From: Phaeobacter inhibens DSM 16374
GTDB lineage: Bacteria > Pseudomonadota > Alphaproteobacteria > Rhodobacterales > Rhodobacteraceae
Direction of reading: 5' to 3'
Assembly: GCF_000473105.1 (NCBI RefSeq)
Contig: NZ_KI421498.1
Location: 372,001-436,000, forward strand
Length of the DNA stretch: 64,000 bases
The notes below the pieces were generated by a model. The model was not told the DNA's origin and did no database searches. It saw nothing but the letters and a program-made list of their open reading frames with translations. How positions within the stretch are numbered: the stretch's first letter is position 1; every line of letters starts with the position of its first letter. The position numbers were made by a program, and so were the translations under genes. Shown piece after piece: positions 44,761 to 54,519 of the stretch.

Positions 44761-44849
44761 CTCCTGCGACTCATGAGGGATTTGTCTGCTGACGGTGTCA
44801 GAGGCACTCTCATCCGTCGCTCTGTGCTTTAGACTGGGTATCAAGATCG

Positions 44850-46061
44850 ATGAAAGATAATCGCCTTCCTGTAACTGTTCTGTCCGGGTTTCTGGGAGCC
44901 GGAAAGACGACGTTGCTCAATCGTATTCTTAACAATCGCGACGGGCGTCGGGTCGCCGTGATCGTGAATGACATGTCGGAAATCAATATTGATGCGGATC
45001 TGGTGCGGGCGCATACGGAGTTGAGCCGCACCGATGAAACATTGGTGGAAATGTCCAATGGCTGTATCTGCTGCACCCTGCGCGATGATCTGCTGGCGGA
45101 AGTGCGGCGTCTGGCGGGGGAGGGGCGGTTTGACTACCTCTTGATCGAGTCCACCGGCATCTCCGAGCCTCTGCCGGTCGCTGCTACCTTTGAGTTTCGC
45201 GATGAGGGGGGCGAAAGCCTCTCGGATGTGGCGCGGCTTGATACGATGGTGACGGTGGTGGATGCGGTCAATCTGCGCCGGAACTTTTCCTCGCATGATT
45301 TCCTTGCGGACCGGGGCGAGACCCTGGGCGAGGAAGATGAGCGCACGCTGGTACATCTGTTGACCGATCAGATCGAATTCGCCGATGTGGTGATCCTGAA
45401 CAAGGTGGCTGACGCAGGCCCTGATGAGGCCGATGCGGCGCGCAAGATCATTCGCAGCCTGAATGCGGATGCCGAAATCATTGATGCCAATCATAGTGCG
45501 GTTGCCGCAGATAAAATTCTGGACACCGGATTGTTTGACTTTGAGCAGGCGCATGAGCATCCGATGTGGGCCAAAGAGCTCTACGGGTTTGCCGATCACG
45601 TGCCGGAGAGCGAGGAATACGGTGTCGCGTCATATGTTTACCGGGCACGGCAACCCTTTGTGCCGGAGCAAATTCTGGCGCTTCTCAATGGGGATTTGCC
45701 GGGTGTGATCCGGGCCAAGGGGCATTTCTGGATCTCCACCCGGCCTGATTGGGTGGCGGAATTTTCGCTGGCCGGGGCCTTGTCCAGCGTGAAACCGCTC
45801 GGCACTTGGTGGGCTTCGGTTCCGGTGGAGCGGCACCCGACTCATGAGCAGTCGCGTGCCTACATAAAAGCCCATTGGCAGGAGCCCTGGGGGGATCGGC
45901 GTCAGGAACTGGTGTTCATTGGTTCAGAGATCGATTGGCCCGGGTTAAAGGCGCAGCTGGACGGATGTCTTGTGCCAGCTGACGTGGCCACCGGTCCCGA
46001 TCAATTGCCCGACTATACTGATCCTTTTCCCATCTGGCGGCGACCGGAGGCTGCGGCGTGA
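44850..46061 (+). CDS. COG0523 GTPase (CobW-like zinc metallochaperone)
   Basis: This encodes 403 residues. The P-loop is [16 protein letters not shown], the metal-binding motif is [13 protein letters not shown] (CxCC), Walker B-like ESTGISEP follows, and the nucleotide-specificity motif is ILNKVAD. The C-terminal CobW_C domain contains [19 protein letters not shown]. The CxCC group with a Zur box and a DUF1826 partner points to the zinc-insertion branch (ZagA/ZNG1-like) rather than cobalamin synthesis; no cobalamin genes are nearby. Its stop overlaps the next start (GTGA). Confidence 0.9.
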   Translation: MKDNRLPVTVLSGFLGAGKTTLLNRILNNRDGRRVAVIVNDMSEINIDADLVRAHTELSRTDETLVEMSNGCICCTLRDDLLAEVRRLAGEGRFDYLLIESTGISEPLPVAATFEFRDEGGESLSDVARLDTMVTVVDAVNLRRNFSSHDFLADRGETLGEEDERTLVHLLTDQIEFADVVILNKVADAGPDEADAARKIIRSLNADAEIIDANHSAVAADKILDTGLFDFEQAHEHPMWAKELYGFADHVPESEEYGVASYVYRARQPFVPEQILALLNGDLPGVIRAKGHFWISTRPDWVAEFSLAGALSSVKPLGTWWASVPVERHPTHEQSRAYIKAHWQEPWGDRRQELVFIGSEIDWPGLKAQLDGCLVPADVATGPDQLPDYTDPFPIWRRPEAAA

Positions 46062-46732
46062 TCGCGCTTTGCAAGAGCGCCCCAGACGTGGCGCAAGACG
46101 TCGATATGGTACGGGATGAGACAGGGCTGCGGCGGTTTCTGGAGCCTGATTGCGCCGCGCTGATCTGGCAGCGGGAGACGCCCGCTGACGTCCAGCATTG
46201 GCTTGACCGGGTTGACCCCGACCGGCTGCCCCGAGGGCGGGTCATTGTGCAGCCAGAGATGATCGCACGGGTCTTGGCGGAGTTCTGTGTCATGTCCGGC
46301 CTGCCGCAGGGGCCGGAACAGGACTGGCTTCAGGCGGATGTTACGCGGTTGGCGGGCGCGTTTTCATCGTTGATGGCGGCAAGATACCTGCGGTTCCGGC
46401 TGGACGTGGTGGCCACAAATGCCTGCCGTAAGTTCCATGTCGATGCCATCACGGCGCGATTGGTCTGCACCTACCGGGGGACCGGAACCCAGCTGGGTGT
46501 GTCTCGTCAGGGCGACACCCCGGCCCATGCTCAGACGGTCGCGACCGGGTCACCCCTATTGCTGCGTGGCACCCGCTGGCCCGCGCAACCGGCGTCCGGT
46601 CTGCTGCACCGGTCCCCGCCTATCGAAGGTACCGGAGAAACCCGTCTGGTTCTGGTGCTGGATCCCGTGACCGACCCGGGGGATGAGGTGGAAAGCCATC
46701 TGACCACTCCGGCCGCGGCGCCGCTGCATTAA
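46058..46732 (+). CDS. DUF1826 protein, linked to zinc limitation
   Basis: This encodes 224 residues from a GTG at 46058 that overlaps the GTPase stop by 4 bases. The conserved DUF1826 core is [21 protein letters not shown] followed by GTQLGV. DUF1826 genes commonly sit beside COG0523 GTPases and are predicted members of Zur regulons; the biochemical role is unknown. The Cys-x-x-x-His pattern in the core could bind a metal. Terminator at 46790. Confidence 0.87.
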   Translation: MIALCKSAPDVAQDVDMVRDETGLRRFLEPDCAALIWQRETPADVQHWLDRVDPDRLPRGRVIVQPEMIARVLAEFCVMSGLPQGPEQDWLQADVTRLAGAFSSLMAARYLRFRLDVVATNACRKFHVDAITARLVCTYRGTGTQLGVSRQGDTPAHAQTVATGSPLLLRGTRWPAQPASGLLHRSPPIEGTGETRLVLVLDPVTDPGDEVESHLTTPAAAPLH

Positions 46733-46789
46733 CGAGGCGTTTGCCGACTGCGTATTCACACCACAGGTGGCCTGCGAACCCAGACTGAC

Positions 46790-46821
46790 CCCCGCCCGAC
46801 GTCTATCGGGCGGGGCTTTTG
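46790..46821 (+). terminator. rho-independent terminator
   Basis: The stem CCCCGCCCGA/TCGGGCGGGG with a CGTCTA loop is followed by CTTTTG. It separates the GTPase/DUF1826 operon from the convergent NfeD gene. Confidence 0.8.
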
Positions 46822-47100
46822 TCAGTCGTTGATATCGCGGTCGAAGTGTTTCACCTGCCCCTTGGGTCCCTTGAAGAAGTGGCGGAGCACCAGCCAGGCG
46901 ATCAGGGAGAGGGTGGCGTAGATGAGTAGGAGCACGGGCAGGGTGATGCTGCCTGCCGGGGTGAACGCCAGCAGCAGCCCCACAGCAACGGCCCCGATGG
47001 CAAACCCTACGAAGATGAACCCCGGTGCCAGGACCTCAACAATGGCGAGGCCGATGGCTATGGCGATCCAGACCCACCAGACCGAGAGCAGCGAGGTCAT
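46822..47100 (-). CDS. NfeD-family membrane protein
   Basis: This encodes 92 residues with three hydrophobic segments (WWVWIAIAIGLAIVEVLAPGFIFVGFAIGAVAVGLLLAF, then LPVLLLIYATLSLIAWLVL). Short NfeD-like proteins pair with SPFH proteins and may anchor or modulate them. The soluble OB-fold domain of longer NfeD proteins is very short or absent here. Its ATG overlaps the SPFH stop by 4 bp. Confidence 0.85.
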   Translation of the reverse strand: MTSLLSVWWVWIAIAIGLAIVEVLAPGFIFVGFAIGAVAVGLLLAFTPAGSITLPVLLLIYATLSLIAWLVLRHFFKGPKGQVKHFDRDIND

Positions 47101-47990
47101 TTCCCGCTACCTTTCAGCATGTTGAAGGCATTGCCGAAAGCCTCGATCGCATTTGCGGGCACCAGAATAGTCTGTTTGCCTTCACCGGCGCCAAGGGCGT
47201 TGAGCGCCTCAACCTGTTTCAGGGCCACCTGATATTGCGCGGCTTCGATGCCGTGGTCGGAAATGGCTTTGGCGACCACCTGGGTGGCGTAGGCTTCGGC
47301 GTCGGCCTGAATGCGGCGGGCTTTGGCGATCTGCTCTGCGGCGTAGAGTTCGGCGTCGGCGTTCAGCTCAACCGCGCGCTTTTGCCCCTCAGCCTCGGTC
47401 ACCTGGGCGCGGCGGGCCCGCTCTGCGTTCAGCTGCTGCAACATGGCGTCGCGGGTGGCCTGATCAAGGTTCACATCCAGGATCTCGGCGCGGGTCACTT
47501 CGATGCCCCAATCATCCACAGCGCTTTCGACGAGATGCTGGATCTGGCCGATCAGCTGCGAGCGGTTGGACTGCACCTCATCCAGGTCCATCTTGCCGAT
47601 CTCAGCCCGCACGATACCGGCCACAGTGGTGGCAATGGCGCCGTCCACGTCACGGATCCGGTAGACGGTCTTTTCCGGTTCCAAAATGCGGTAGAACACC
47701 GAGGTGTCGATCTGCACCAAAACGTTGTCCTTGGTGATGGCGTCCTGGCTGGCGTTGGGCAGCTGGCGTTCCAGGATGGAGACCTTATGGGCGACGGCGT
47801 CCAGCAGCGGCACGATAAAGTTGATGCCCGGCCCCAGCACCGCATGCAGGCGGCCAAAGCGTTCAACCACATATTTTTCGGACTGCGGCACGATGCGGAT
47901 GCCTTTGAAGATCAGGATCATCAAGAAGATCGCGCCCAGAATATATATGATATTCTGTGTCAGCAGAGAGAGCAGGAGTTCTTCGGACAT
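47097..47990 (-). CDS. SPFH/band-7 (stomatin, QmcA-like) protein
   Basis: This encodes 297 residues: an N-terminal membrane helix (LLSLLTQNIIYILGAIFLMILIF), the band-7 domain (RIVPQSEKYVVERFGRLHAVLGPGINFIVPLLDAV; TKDNVLVQIDTSVFYRI), and a coiled coil rich in Ala, Glu and Arg (ATRDAMLQQLNAERARRAQVTEAEGQKRAVELNADAE). It forms membrane microdomain assemblies and may work in membrane-protein quality control with FtsH. It is in an operon with the NfeD gene. Confidence 0.9.
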   Translation of the reverse strand: MSEELLLSLLTQNIIYILGAIFLMILIFKGIRIVPQSEKYVVERFGRLHAVLGPGINFIVPLLDAVAHKVSILERQLPNASQDAITKDNVLVQIDTSVFYRILEPEKTVYRIRDVDGAIATTVAGIVRAEIGKMDLDEVQSNRSQLIGQIQHLVESAVDDWGIEVTRAEILDVNLDQATRDAMLQQLNAERARRAQVTEAEGQKRAVELNADAELYAAEQIAKARRIQADAEAYATQVVAKAISDHGIEAAQYQVALKQVEALNALGAGEGKQTILVPANAIEAFGNAFNMLKGSGK

Positions 47991-48337
47991 TTTGCCTCAC
48001 AATATATTTGTATACTATAGTATGCACTTGAGGGCCTGTGGGCGTGATTTCAAGATCAGCCGCCAGACCCTAGGTCCCGATCTCTATGGCCCGCGCAGTG
48101 TTGGCAAACAAGGGGAAGCGGACGCGGCGTGCCGCATCGCTGCTGTCTGAGAGCCAAGCGCAGTGATCGGGAAAGGCGCACTGCAGGCTTGAAAACCAGC
48201 CAGAGATCGGGCACATCCGGCAGGCTGTGCCGGTTGGGTTTCTGATCGCGCAGAGCAGGGTTCAGGTGGCAGATGATCCCGTTGGAAAATCACCCGCGGT
48301 GGCGGGACCTCGCGTACGACAGCCCAAGGAAGATATC
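47991..48337 (+). other. intergenic region between SPFH and tgt genes
   Basis: No gene is supported. An AT-rich stretch (48001-48030) includes the perfect palindrome ATACTATAGTAT and probably the leftward SPFH promoter. The tgt promoter should lie between 48100 and 48320, but no clear -35/-10 pair is visible. No queuine riboswitch-like structure was recognised. Confidence 0.5.
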
Positions 48338-49468
48338 ATGGCACCCAAAATCTCGTTTGACCTGAAAGCCACCGATGGCAAGGCCCGCACCGGTGTCATC
48401 AATACGCCGCGCGGAGAGATCCGCACGCCTGCGTTCATGCCGGTGGGCACAGCGGCGACGGTGAAGGCGATGATGCCGGAGAGCGTGCGCGCGACCGGGG
48501 CAGATATCCTTTTGGGCAATACCTATCATCTGATGCTGCGCCCCACAGCGGAGCGGATCGACCGTCTGGGCGGGTTGCACAAGTTCATGAACTGGGAGCG
48601 GCCGATTCTGACCGACAGTGGCGGGTTTCAGGTGATGTCGCTGGCAGGACTGCGCAAGCTGACGGAAAAGGGCGTGACCTTCAAAAGCCATGTGGATGGC
48701 TCCAAGCATGAGCTGACGCCGGAACGCTCGATGGAGATCCAGAAGCTGTTGGGATCCGACATCGTGATGTGTTTTGACGAATGCCCCGCGCTGCCTGCGG
48801 ACCGCGACCGCATTGCTGAATCGATGCGTCTGTCGATGCGGTGGGCCGAGCGGTCGCGCGAGGCCTTTGGCGACCGTCCGGGCCATGCGCTGTTTGGCAT
48901 TATGCAGGGCGGGCTTGAACAGGACCTGCGTGAGGAGAGCGCCGAGGCGCTGACGAAGATCGGCTTTGAAGGCTATGCCGTCGGCGGCCTAGCGGTGGGT
49001 GAGGGGCAGGAGGCGATGTTCGATTGTCTTGACTATGCCCCCGGTTTCCTGCCCGAGGATAAGCCGCGCTATCTGATGGGCGTGGGCAAGCCCGACGATA
49101 TCGTTGGCGCGGTGGCCCGTGGCATCGACATGATGGACTGCGTGTTGCCGTCGCGTTCTGGTCGGACGGGGCAGGCGTTCACCCGCTACGGCGTGGTCAA
49201 TATCAAGAACGCCCGCCATCAGGACGATCCGCGCCCCTTGGACGAGAAGTGCTCCTGCCCGGCGTGCAGCAACTATTCCCGCGCCTATCTGCACCATGTA
49301 TTCCGCTCCAACGAGATGATCTCCGGCATGCTGCTGACCTGGCACAACCTGCATTACTTCCAGGAGATCATGGGCGGTATGCGCGACGCGATTGCAGCGG
49401 GGACGTTTGAGGCCTGGCAGAAGGATTTTCACGACACCCGCGCGCAAGGCGATATTGAGCGGCTTTGA
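48338..49468 (+). CDS. tgt: queuine tRNA-ribosyltransferase
   Basis: This encodes 376 residues. The catalytic region [10 protein letters not shown], the nucleophile region [21 protein letters not shown] and the zinc site [18 protein letters not shown] are all present. It exchanges guanine-34 for the queuosine precursor in tRNA-Asp, Asn, His and Tyr; three tRNA-Asp genes lie 11 kb away. The ATG at 48338 gives [14 protein letters not shown]. The last 63 bp are duplicated at 50730-50792 after a two-gene insertion. Confidence 0.97.
   Translation: MAPKISFDLKATDGKARTGVINTPRGEIRTPAFMPVGTAATVKAMMPESVRATGADILLGNTYHLMLRPTAERIDRLGGLHKFMNWERPILTDSGGFQVMSLAGLRKLTEKGVTFKSHVDGSKHELTPERSMEIQKLLGSDIVMCFDECPALPADRDRIAESMRLSMRWAERSREAFGDRPGHALFGIMQGGLEQDLREESAEALTKIGFEGYAVGGLAVGEGQEAMFDCLDYAPGFLPEDKPRYLMGVGKPDDIVGAVARGIDMMDCVLPSRSGRTGQAFTRYGVVNIKNARHQDDPRPLDEKCSCPACSNYSRAYLHHVFRSNEMISGMLLTWHNLHYFQEIMGGMRDAIAAGTFEAWQKDFHDTRAQGDIERL
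49406..49468 (+). repeat. 63-bp direct repeat, left copy (3' end of tgt)
   Basis: These bases encode the last 20 residues of Tgt plus the stop. They match 50730-50792 at 58 of 63 positions, and all five differences keep the same amino acids. The repeat pair bounds a 1.3-kb insert. Confidence 0.9.
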
Positions 49469-49545
49469 TCACAAGCCAAAAAATCGACTACGCACCAGCA
49501 GTGAATTTGAAATTACGTCTTTTTCTCCAGTATGGAATTGATCCG

Positions 49546-50241
49546 ATGAATTTTTTGACACGCGTCACAGTTTGTTTGGGCACTGTTTTGAGCCTCTCTG
49601 CATGCATGGAGGGCGGCAGCTCATCATCCCGACCGCCTAAACAGCTGAGCTTTCAAGATGTTGCCGCGATGGAGCTCTATCAGCGCGGTGGCGATAGACC
49701 CTTTTTTGATGGTGGCCTTGCTGCCAAGAGAGTCTCGGCTGCAGTGCTTTTTGTTCCGGGTGGTGCAGCGCGGCATGATGCCGTCAGGGGTAACGCCGTC
49801 TACTTTCAAGTTACCGTAGGCACATCAGAAAGCACTTTCCGTCCGCCTGCGCATTTGCCGAGCAGTGTTTTTGCCGGGCTATCAAAGCCTGAGTTGGTTG
49901 CCCTTCACAGTGACCTGACTTCAGGCCGGGCGTCAGGGCGCGTCTTGGAACTGGCGAAAACGGCCGCACGCCAGACAATTTGTGCCGCTGGCACGGTGAG
50001 CCTTGATGACAGACCGGTTCGCGAGGGCGTTCCGTTGACACCCCAGCAACAGGCCCGTGTGAATGCGGCGCTAGGAGGTCGTATGGATCGAATTTTGGAG
50101 ATGAAAAAAGCGGACTTAGACCGGCTCGGAATTGGTTTTGTCCTGAATAGTAAAACCAGACCGGTACCGAATTTCTACTACAAAACTTATCGCTACAGCG
50201 GCACCAAATCAGCCTTACTGAGGATGAAATGCTTGTTCTAG
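49546..50241 (+). CDS. putative lipoprotein of the tgt-linked insert
   Basis: This encodes 231 residues. The start (MNFLTRVTVCLGTVLSLSAC) is a lipoprotein signal with lipobox LSAC, so the mature protein is lipid-anchored at C20. The rest has no domain I recognise; a Ser-rich linker follows the cysteine, and KADLDRLGIGFVL stands near the end. Codon use is more mixed and AT-richer than in tgt or lon, which suggests transfer. The ATG at 49546 is preferred over an in-frame start at 49465 that overlaps tgt. It overlaps the next lipoprotein gene by 13 bp. Confidence 0.65.
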   Translation: MNFLTRVTVCLGTVLSLSACMEGGSSSSRPPKQLSFQDVAAMELYQRGGDRPFFDGGLAAKRVSAAVLFVPGGAARHDAVRGNAVYFQVTVGTSESTFRPPAHLPSSVFAGLSKPELVALHSDLTSGRASGRVLELAKTAARQTICAAGTVSLDDRPVREGVPLTPQQQARVNAALGGRMDRILEMKKADLDRLGIGFVLNSKTRPVPNFYYKTYRYSGTKSALLRMKCLF

Positions 50242-50690
50242 GGAGGAGTGTCGGGCTTATTGCGCTATGTGTTGCCGCGTGCAGCGGGCACGAGGTTACC
50301 AAACTCAATCCCTCCGTAGACCGGATCTCTGAGGAGGGATTGACCTATCCCACAGCCGGTATAACCTATCTGCACTGGGACAAGGGGCATGGCTACCAAG
50401 TCACCTACTACAGCGAAAAGCATGTCTGGCTTTGGTATCCCGGAAACAGGGCTGCGCTTCGTGGGGATTGGGTTCAAGAGCTTGTCGCAGGCGAGTATTA
50501 CCTCTGCTTCACCTATCCTCACAGCTCCTACAATCCCGTGACGGGTGTTGTCGGTGGTCAAAAAGAATGCCAGTTGCAGACCGTTCTGGGTGGGTCGCTA
50601 GAGGGTGCGTTGGCTGGTGATGTGTACAACTTGTCATCGGGCATGGTCCCGTACGTGCTTCGTAAGGACAAACGGCCCGCAGAGTTTTGA
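50229..50690 (+). CDS. second putative lipoprotein of the tgt-linked insert
   Basis: This encodes 153 residues beginning MLVLGRSVGLIALCVAACSG, a lipoprotein signal with lipobox VAAC. The mature part is rich in Tyr, Trp, His and Gly (HWDKGHGYQVTYYSEKHVWLWYPG; ELVAGEYYLCFTYPHSSYNP), with two later cysteines that could pair. No known family. The overlap with the upstream gene, with GAGG inside it, suggests translational coupling and joint function at the envelope. Confidence 0.65.
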   Translation: MLVLGRSVGLIALCVAACSGHEVTKLNPSVDRISEEGLTYPTAGITYLHWDKGHGYQVTYYSEKHVWLWYPGNRAALRGDWVQELVAGEYYLCFTYPHSSYNPVTGVVGGQKECQLQTVLGGSLEGALAGDVYNLSSGMVPYVLRKDKRPAEF

Positions 50691-50729
50691 GATGCGGGCA
50701 GACCGCGTTTGACACTGGCGAGGCGCCGC

Positions 50730-50792
50730 TTTGAGGCCTGGCAAAAGGACTTCCACGACACCCGCGCGCAAGGCGATATTGAGCGGTTGTGA
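50730..50792 (+). pseudogene. duplicated 3' end of tgt (right copy of 63-bp repeat)
   Basis: In frame this reads [20 protein letters not shown] and a stop, identical in protein to the true Tgt C-terminus, with five synonymous base changes. Upstream of 50730 the similarity ends, so it is a detached gene end, not a second tgt. It marks the right boundary of the lipoprotein insert. Confidence 0.88.
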
Positions 50793-50965
50793 TTTAAGGT
50801 GGAGGCGCGCGCGTCGGAGTTTGCCTGTGTTCCCTTTGCGTTGTGCTCGTGTTGTCGAAAACTTGAGCGAATGTTCATCGGCGGGACCCGCCCTGAACAC
50901 CTTTGCGCCACAAATCAGCAGTGAACTGCGAGGCAGGCATATAACGACCCAAGTGGAGAGATCCG

Positions 50966-51118
50966 ATGAATGACACCGCTTCGACTGGACTGGCGCATTG
51001 TTCGCTGATGATATTACTGGCCACGGGGGTGGCGATTTTTGCGCTGATGGATGACCGCTCGGATCCGGTGGCGCGCGGCGGTAGTCTGGGCCATCTGAGT
51101 GTCACGGCCATCGACTAG
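50966..51118 (+). CDS. small hydrophobic protein, 50 residues
   Basis: ATG at 50966 is preceded by GGAGAG 5 bases upstream, and the frame runs to TAG at 51116-51118. The product has one probable membrane segment (HCSLMILLATGVAIFALMDD) and a short polar tail (RSDPVARGGSLGHLSVTAID). Short single-span proteins like this are easily missed. No family known; coding status rests on the ribosome site and hydrophobic segment. Confidence 0.45.
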   Translation: MNDTASTGLAHCSLMILLATGVAIFALMDDRSDPVARGGSLGHLSVTAID

Positions 51119-51411
51119 CACTGCAGCGGAACGCGGTGTGGATGTCCCTTGACCGATGGTATTTTGGGCAGATCTGTTAACAGACTTTGTGAATGGGCGG
51201 CCTCTCGGGGTCGCCTTTCATCATTTGGTATCCTTGTGCCCATTTGCGCCCTTGTGGTCCGGACGCGCTGCGGGCAATGTGATCCCAAACATTGAGGCAC
51301 GGCGGTTGAAATCCTTCTCCTGCTGCACCAGATAAAAAAGCCAATGAGGAGACGCACCAAAGCTGCCGGTTGATCGGGGCGGGGGCGTCTTGCCAAATCG
51401 AAGGACCGAGT

Positions 51412-53826
51412 ATGCAAGAGCCACTCAATTCATCCTACCCCGTCCTGCCGCTGCGCGACATCGTTGTGTTCCCGCATATGATCGTGCCGCTGTTTGTCGG
51501 GCGGGACAAATCGGTGCGTGCCCTGGAAGAGGTGATGACTGACGACAAGCAGATCCTGCTGTCCAGTCAGATTGACCCGGCGGAGGATGATCCACAATCC
51601 GACGGTATCTACAACGTTGGCGTGCTGGCCAATGTGCTGCAGTTGCTGAAACTGCCCGACGGCACTGTGAAGGTGCTGGTCGAAGGCCACGCGCGGGTGA
51701 AGATCACCGAATATCTGGAAAACGACAATTTCTTTGAGGCGCGCGCAGAGTATCTGACCGAGATGCCCGGCGATGTGACCACCGTTGAGGCGCTGCTGCG
51801 CACCGTCGGCGATGAGTTCGAGCGCTACGCAAAGGTCCGCAAGAACATCCCGGAAGAGGCGCTGAGCGCCGTTGGCGAGACCACAGAACCGGCCAAGCTG
51901 GCCGATCTGGTCGCCGGTCATCTGGGTATCGAGGTCGACAACAAGCAGGACCTGCTGGAGACCCTGTCGGTCTCTGAGCGTCTGGAGAAGGTCTACGGCC
52001 TGATGCAGGGCGAGCTGTCGGTGCTGCAGGTCGAGAAGAAGATCAAGACCCGCGTCAAGACGCAGATGGAGAAGACCCAGCGCGAATATTATCTGAATGA
52101 GCAGATGAAGGCCATTCAGAAGGAGCTGGGCGACAGCGAGGACGGCTCCAACGAGGTCGCCGAGCTGGAGGCGAAGATCGCTGAAACCAAACTCTCCAAA
52201 GAGGCGCGCGAAAAGTCTGAAGCCGAGCTGAAGAAGCTCAAGAACATGTCGCCGATGTCGGCCGAGGCCACAGTTGTGCGCAACTACCTCGACTGGATTC
52301 TGGCGCTGCCCTGGGGCACCAAATCGCGTGTGAAGAAAGACTTGAGTCGGGCTCAGGACATTCTGGACGCCGATCACTACGGTCTGGAGAAGGTCAAGGA
52401 GCGCATTGTCGAATATCTCGCGGTGCAGCAGCGTTCGGCCAAGCTGAAAGGCCCGATCCTGTGTCTTGTTGGCCCTCCGGGTGTTGGTAAGACCTCGCTT
52501 GGTAAATCCGTCGCCAAGGCGACCGGTCGTGAGTTTATCCGCATCTCCCTTGGGGGGGTGCGCGATGAGAGCGAGATCCGCGGTCACCGCCGGACCTACA
52601 TCGGCTCCATGCCCGGTAAGATCATTCAGGCGCTGAAAAAGGCGAAGACCACCAACCCGCTGATCCTGCTCGATGAAATCGACAAGATGGGGCAGGATTT
52701 CCGTGGCGATCCGGCATCGGCGATGCTGGAGGTGCTGGACCCGGAACAGAATGCGACCTTCATGGACCACTATCTGGAAGTGGAATATGACCTGTCGAAC
52801 GTGATGTTCCTGACCACATCGAACAGCTACAACATGCCGGGGCCGCTCTTGGACCGGATGGAGATCATTCCGCTGTCGGGTTATACCGAGGACGAGAAGC
52901 GCGAGATCGCAAAGCAGCACCTGATTTCAAAGCAGGTGAAAAACCATGGTCTGAAGGCCAAGGAATTCGAGCTGACCGATGAGGCGCTGACCGAGATCAT
53001 CCGCACCTACACCCGTGAGGCGGGCGTGCGGAACCTGGAGCGTGAAATCGCCAAAGTGGCGCGGAAATCGCTGACCAAGATCGTGAAGAAAGAGGCAGAG
53101 ACCGTCTCTGTCACCGGGGATAATCTGGATGATTTCCTTGGCGTTGCGAAATATCGCTACGGTCTGGCCGAGAAAGAGGACCAAGTCGGTGTTGTGACCG
53201 GTCTGGCCTATACTTCGGTTGGCGGTGAACTGCTGAGCATCGAGGCGCTGCGCCTGCCGGGCAAAGGTCGGATGAAGACCACCGGCAAGCTGGGCGATGT
53301 GATGAAGGAGTCGATTGAGGCGGCCTCAAGCTATGTGCGTTCGATTTCACCGCAGCTTGGCGTGAAACCGCCGAAGTTCGACAAGATCGACATCCACGTG
53401 CACGTCCCGGATGGCGCCACGCCAAAAGATGGTCCAAGCGCGGGTCTGGCGATGGTGACTGCGATTGTGTCGGTGTTGACCGGCATTCCGGTCCGCAAGG
53501 ACATCGCCATGACTGGTGAGGTCACGCTGCGTGGCAACGCGACGGCCATTGGCGGCCTGAAGGAGAAACTGCTGGCAGCACTGCGTGGTGGTATCAAGAC
53601 TGTACTGATCCCTCAGGAGAATGAAAAAGACCTGCCGGATATCCCGGACAATGTGAAAGAGGGGCTGACCATCATCCCCGTCAGCCACGTGTCCGAGGTG
53701 CTGAAACATGCGCTGACCGATACGCCCGAACCCATCGAATGGGATGAGGCCGCAGAGGAAGCTGCCGCCGCAGCCAAGGCCGCCTTGGGCGCGCCTGACG
53801 ATGCGGCAGGGGCCACGGCCCATTGA
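51412..53826 (+). CDS. lon: ATP-dependent protease Lon
   Basis: This encodes 804 residues: the N-terminal substrate-binding domain ([22 protein letters not shown]), a coiled-coil linker with [20 protein letters not shown]+ with Walker [14 protein letters not shown] and Walker [10 protein letters not shown], and the protease domain with S676 ([11 protein letters not shown]) and K719 ([11 protein letters not shown]) 43 residues apart, as in Escherichia coli Lon. It degrades misfolded and regulatory proteins. The ATG at 51412 follows AAGGA. A TTGAAA-N18-AGATAA pair (51306-51335) is a possible promoter. Confidence 0.97.
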   Translation: MQEPLNSSYPVLPLRDIVVFPHMIVPLFVGRDKSVRALEEVMTDDKQILLSSQIDPAEDDPQSDGIYNVGVLANVLQLLKLPDGTVKVLVEGHARVKITEYLENDNFFEARAEYLTEMPGDVTTVEALLRTVGDEFERYAKVRKNIPEEALSAVGETTEPAKLADLVAGHLGIEVDNKQDLLETLSVSERLEKVYGLMQGELSVLQVEKKIKTRVKTQMEKTQREYYLNEQMKAIQKELGDSEDGSNEVAELEAKIAETKLSKEAREKSEAELKKLKNMSPMSAEATVVRNYLDWILALPWGTKSRVKKDLSRAQDILDADHYGLEKVKERIVEYLAVQQRSAKLKGPILCLVGPPGVGKTSLGKSVAKATGREFIRISLGGVRDESEIRGHRRTYIGSMPGKIIQALKKAKTTNPLILLDEIDKMGQDFRGDPASAMLEVLDPEQNATFMDHYLEVEYDLSNVMFLTTSNSYNMPGPLLDRMEIIPLSGYTEDEKREIAKQHLISKQVKNHGLKAKEFELTDEALTEIIRTYTREAGVRNLEREIAKVARKSLTKIVKKEAETVSVTGDNLDDFLGVAKYRYGLAEKEDQVGVVTGLAYTSVGGELLSIEALRLPGKGRMKTTGKLGDVMKESIEAASSYVRSISPQLGVKPPKFDKIDIHVHVPDGATPKDGPSAGLAMVTAIVSVLTGIPVRKDIAMTGEVTLRGNATAIGGLKEKLLAALRGGIKTVLIPQENEKDLPDIPDNVKEGLTIIPVSHVSEVLKHALTDTPEPIEWDEAAEEAAAAAKAALGAPDDAAGATAH

Positions 53827-54045
53827 TCCGGCTGCGGGCGCTGCTCGTATGATCTGAGATCAATCCGCAACGGATAATGATAAACGGTCGACCCTTCCGG
53901 GGTCGCCCGATGTCGTTTACGGTGTTGAGAAGGCGAGATTATATGTGTCTTCCGGCACAACGTGGATGACAGCGTGGTGCCTAGGCGGAGCAACCCGGCA
54001 GGCCACGCGGACAACCGCTTCACGGCGCCGATCGACGACATATCG

Positions 54046-54453
54046 TCAGTCCGTTGTCGCCGATCCGTCCCCAAAAGCTGAGGTCAGGAAATCTTCCTTC
54101 ATCATATGTGCTTTCATCGCGGGCAGACCTACGGCCTTTAGGGCGATGATCGCTGTATAGATCAAAGTTGCTGTTGCCAGAGCGTCCAGGATCCATGCGA
54201 CAGGGGTTCCCACCGTCCCCAGACGAGTGGAGAGTTCATTCAGCTCGGGAATTGTCCAGAAGCCGGTCATCCAGTGAAGAGCCAATGCGATCCAAAATCC
54301 AGCGCAGAACGGGCAATGCCATTGCTCGTACAGCGTGCGAAGGGGACTTGGGAGCAGCGAAATGAGGGTTTTGAACCAGGTACCCCATTCTGGCAGCTTC
54401 TCCCAAATCAAGATGTGGATGGCGGTGCCCAAGAGTGTGAGTTCGAACGTCAT
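54046..54453 (-). CDS. DUF1360 membrane protein
   Basis: This encodes 135 residues with about three hydrophobic segments and the DUF1360 signature HCPFCAGFWIALALH near residue 46. It then has AWILDALATATLIYTAIIALKAVG. The family is of unknown function. A 20-bp operator-like element (54471-54490) sits 18 bp before its ATG and matches one at the MarR gene start, so it is probably under MarR control. Confidence 0.75.
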   Translation of the reverse strand: MTFELTLLGTAIHILIWEKLPEWGTWFKTLISLLPSPLRTLYEQWHCPFCAGFWIALALHWMTGFWTIPELNELSTRLGTVGTPVAWILDALATATLIYTAIIALKAVGLPAMKAHMMKEDFLTSAFGDGSATTD

Positions 54454-54470
54454 TTCATTTCCTATTTAGG

Positions 54471-54490
54471 TAGTTAGTAGGACGTACTAA
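54471..54490. promoter_or_regulatory. MarR-type operator before DUF1360 gene
   Basis: On the minus strand this reads TTAGTACGTCCTACTAACTA and contains the inverted repeat TTAGTA-N5-TACTAA. It matches the element at 54943-54962 at 18 of 20 positions. Confidence 0.65.
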
Positions 54491-54519
54491 TTTGGATAAA
54501 TGCTGCCTTTTCGATTTTA

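Noticed and set aside
44617-44849. Cobalamin riboswitch before the CobW-like gene
   Set aside because: No conserved B12 box or long structured leader is visible; the Zur-like box and CxCC motif point to zinc.
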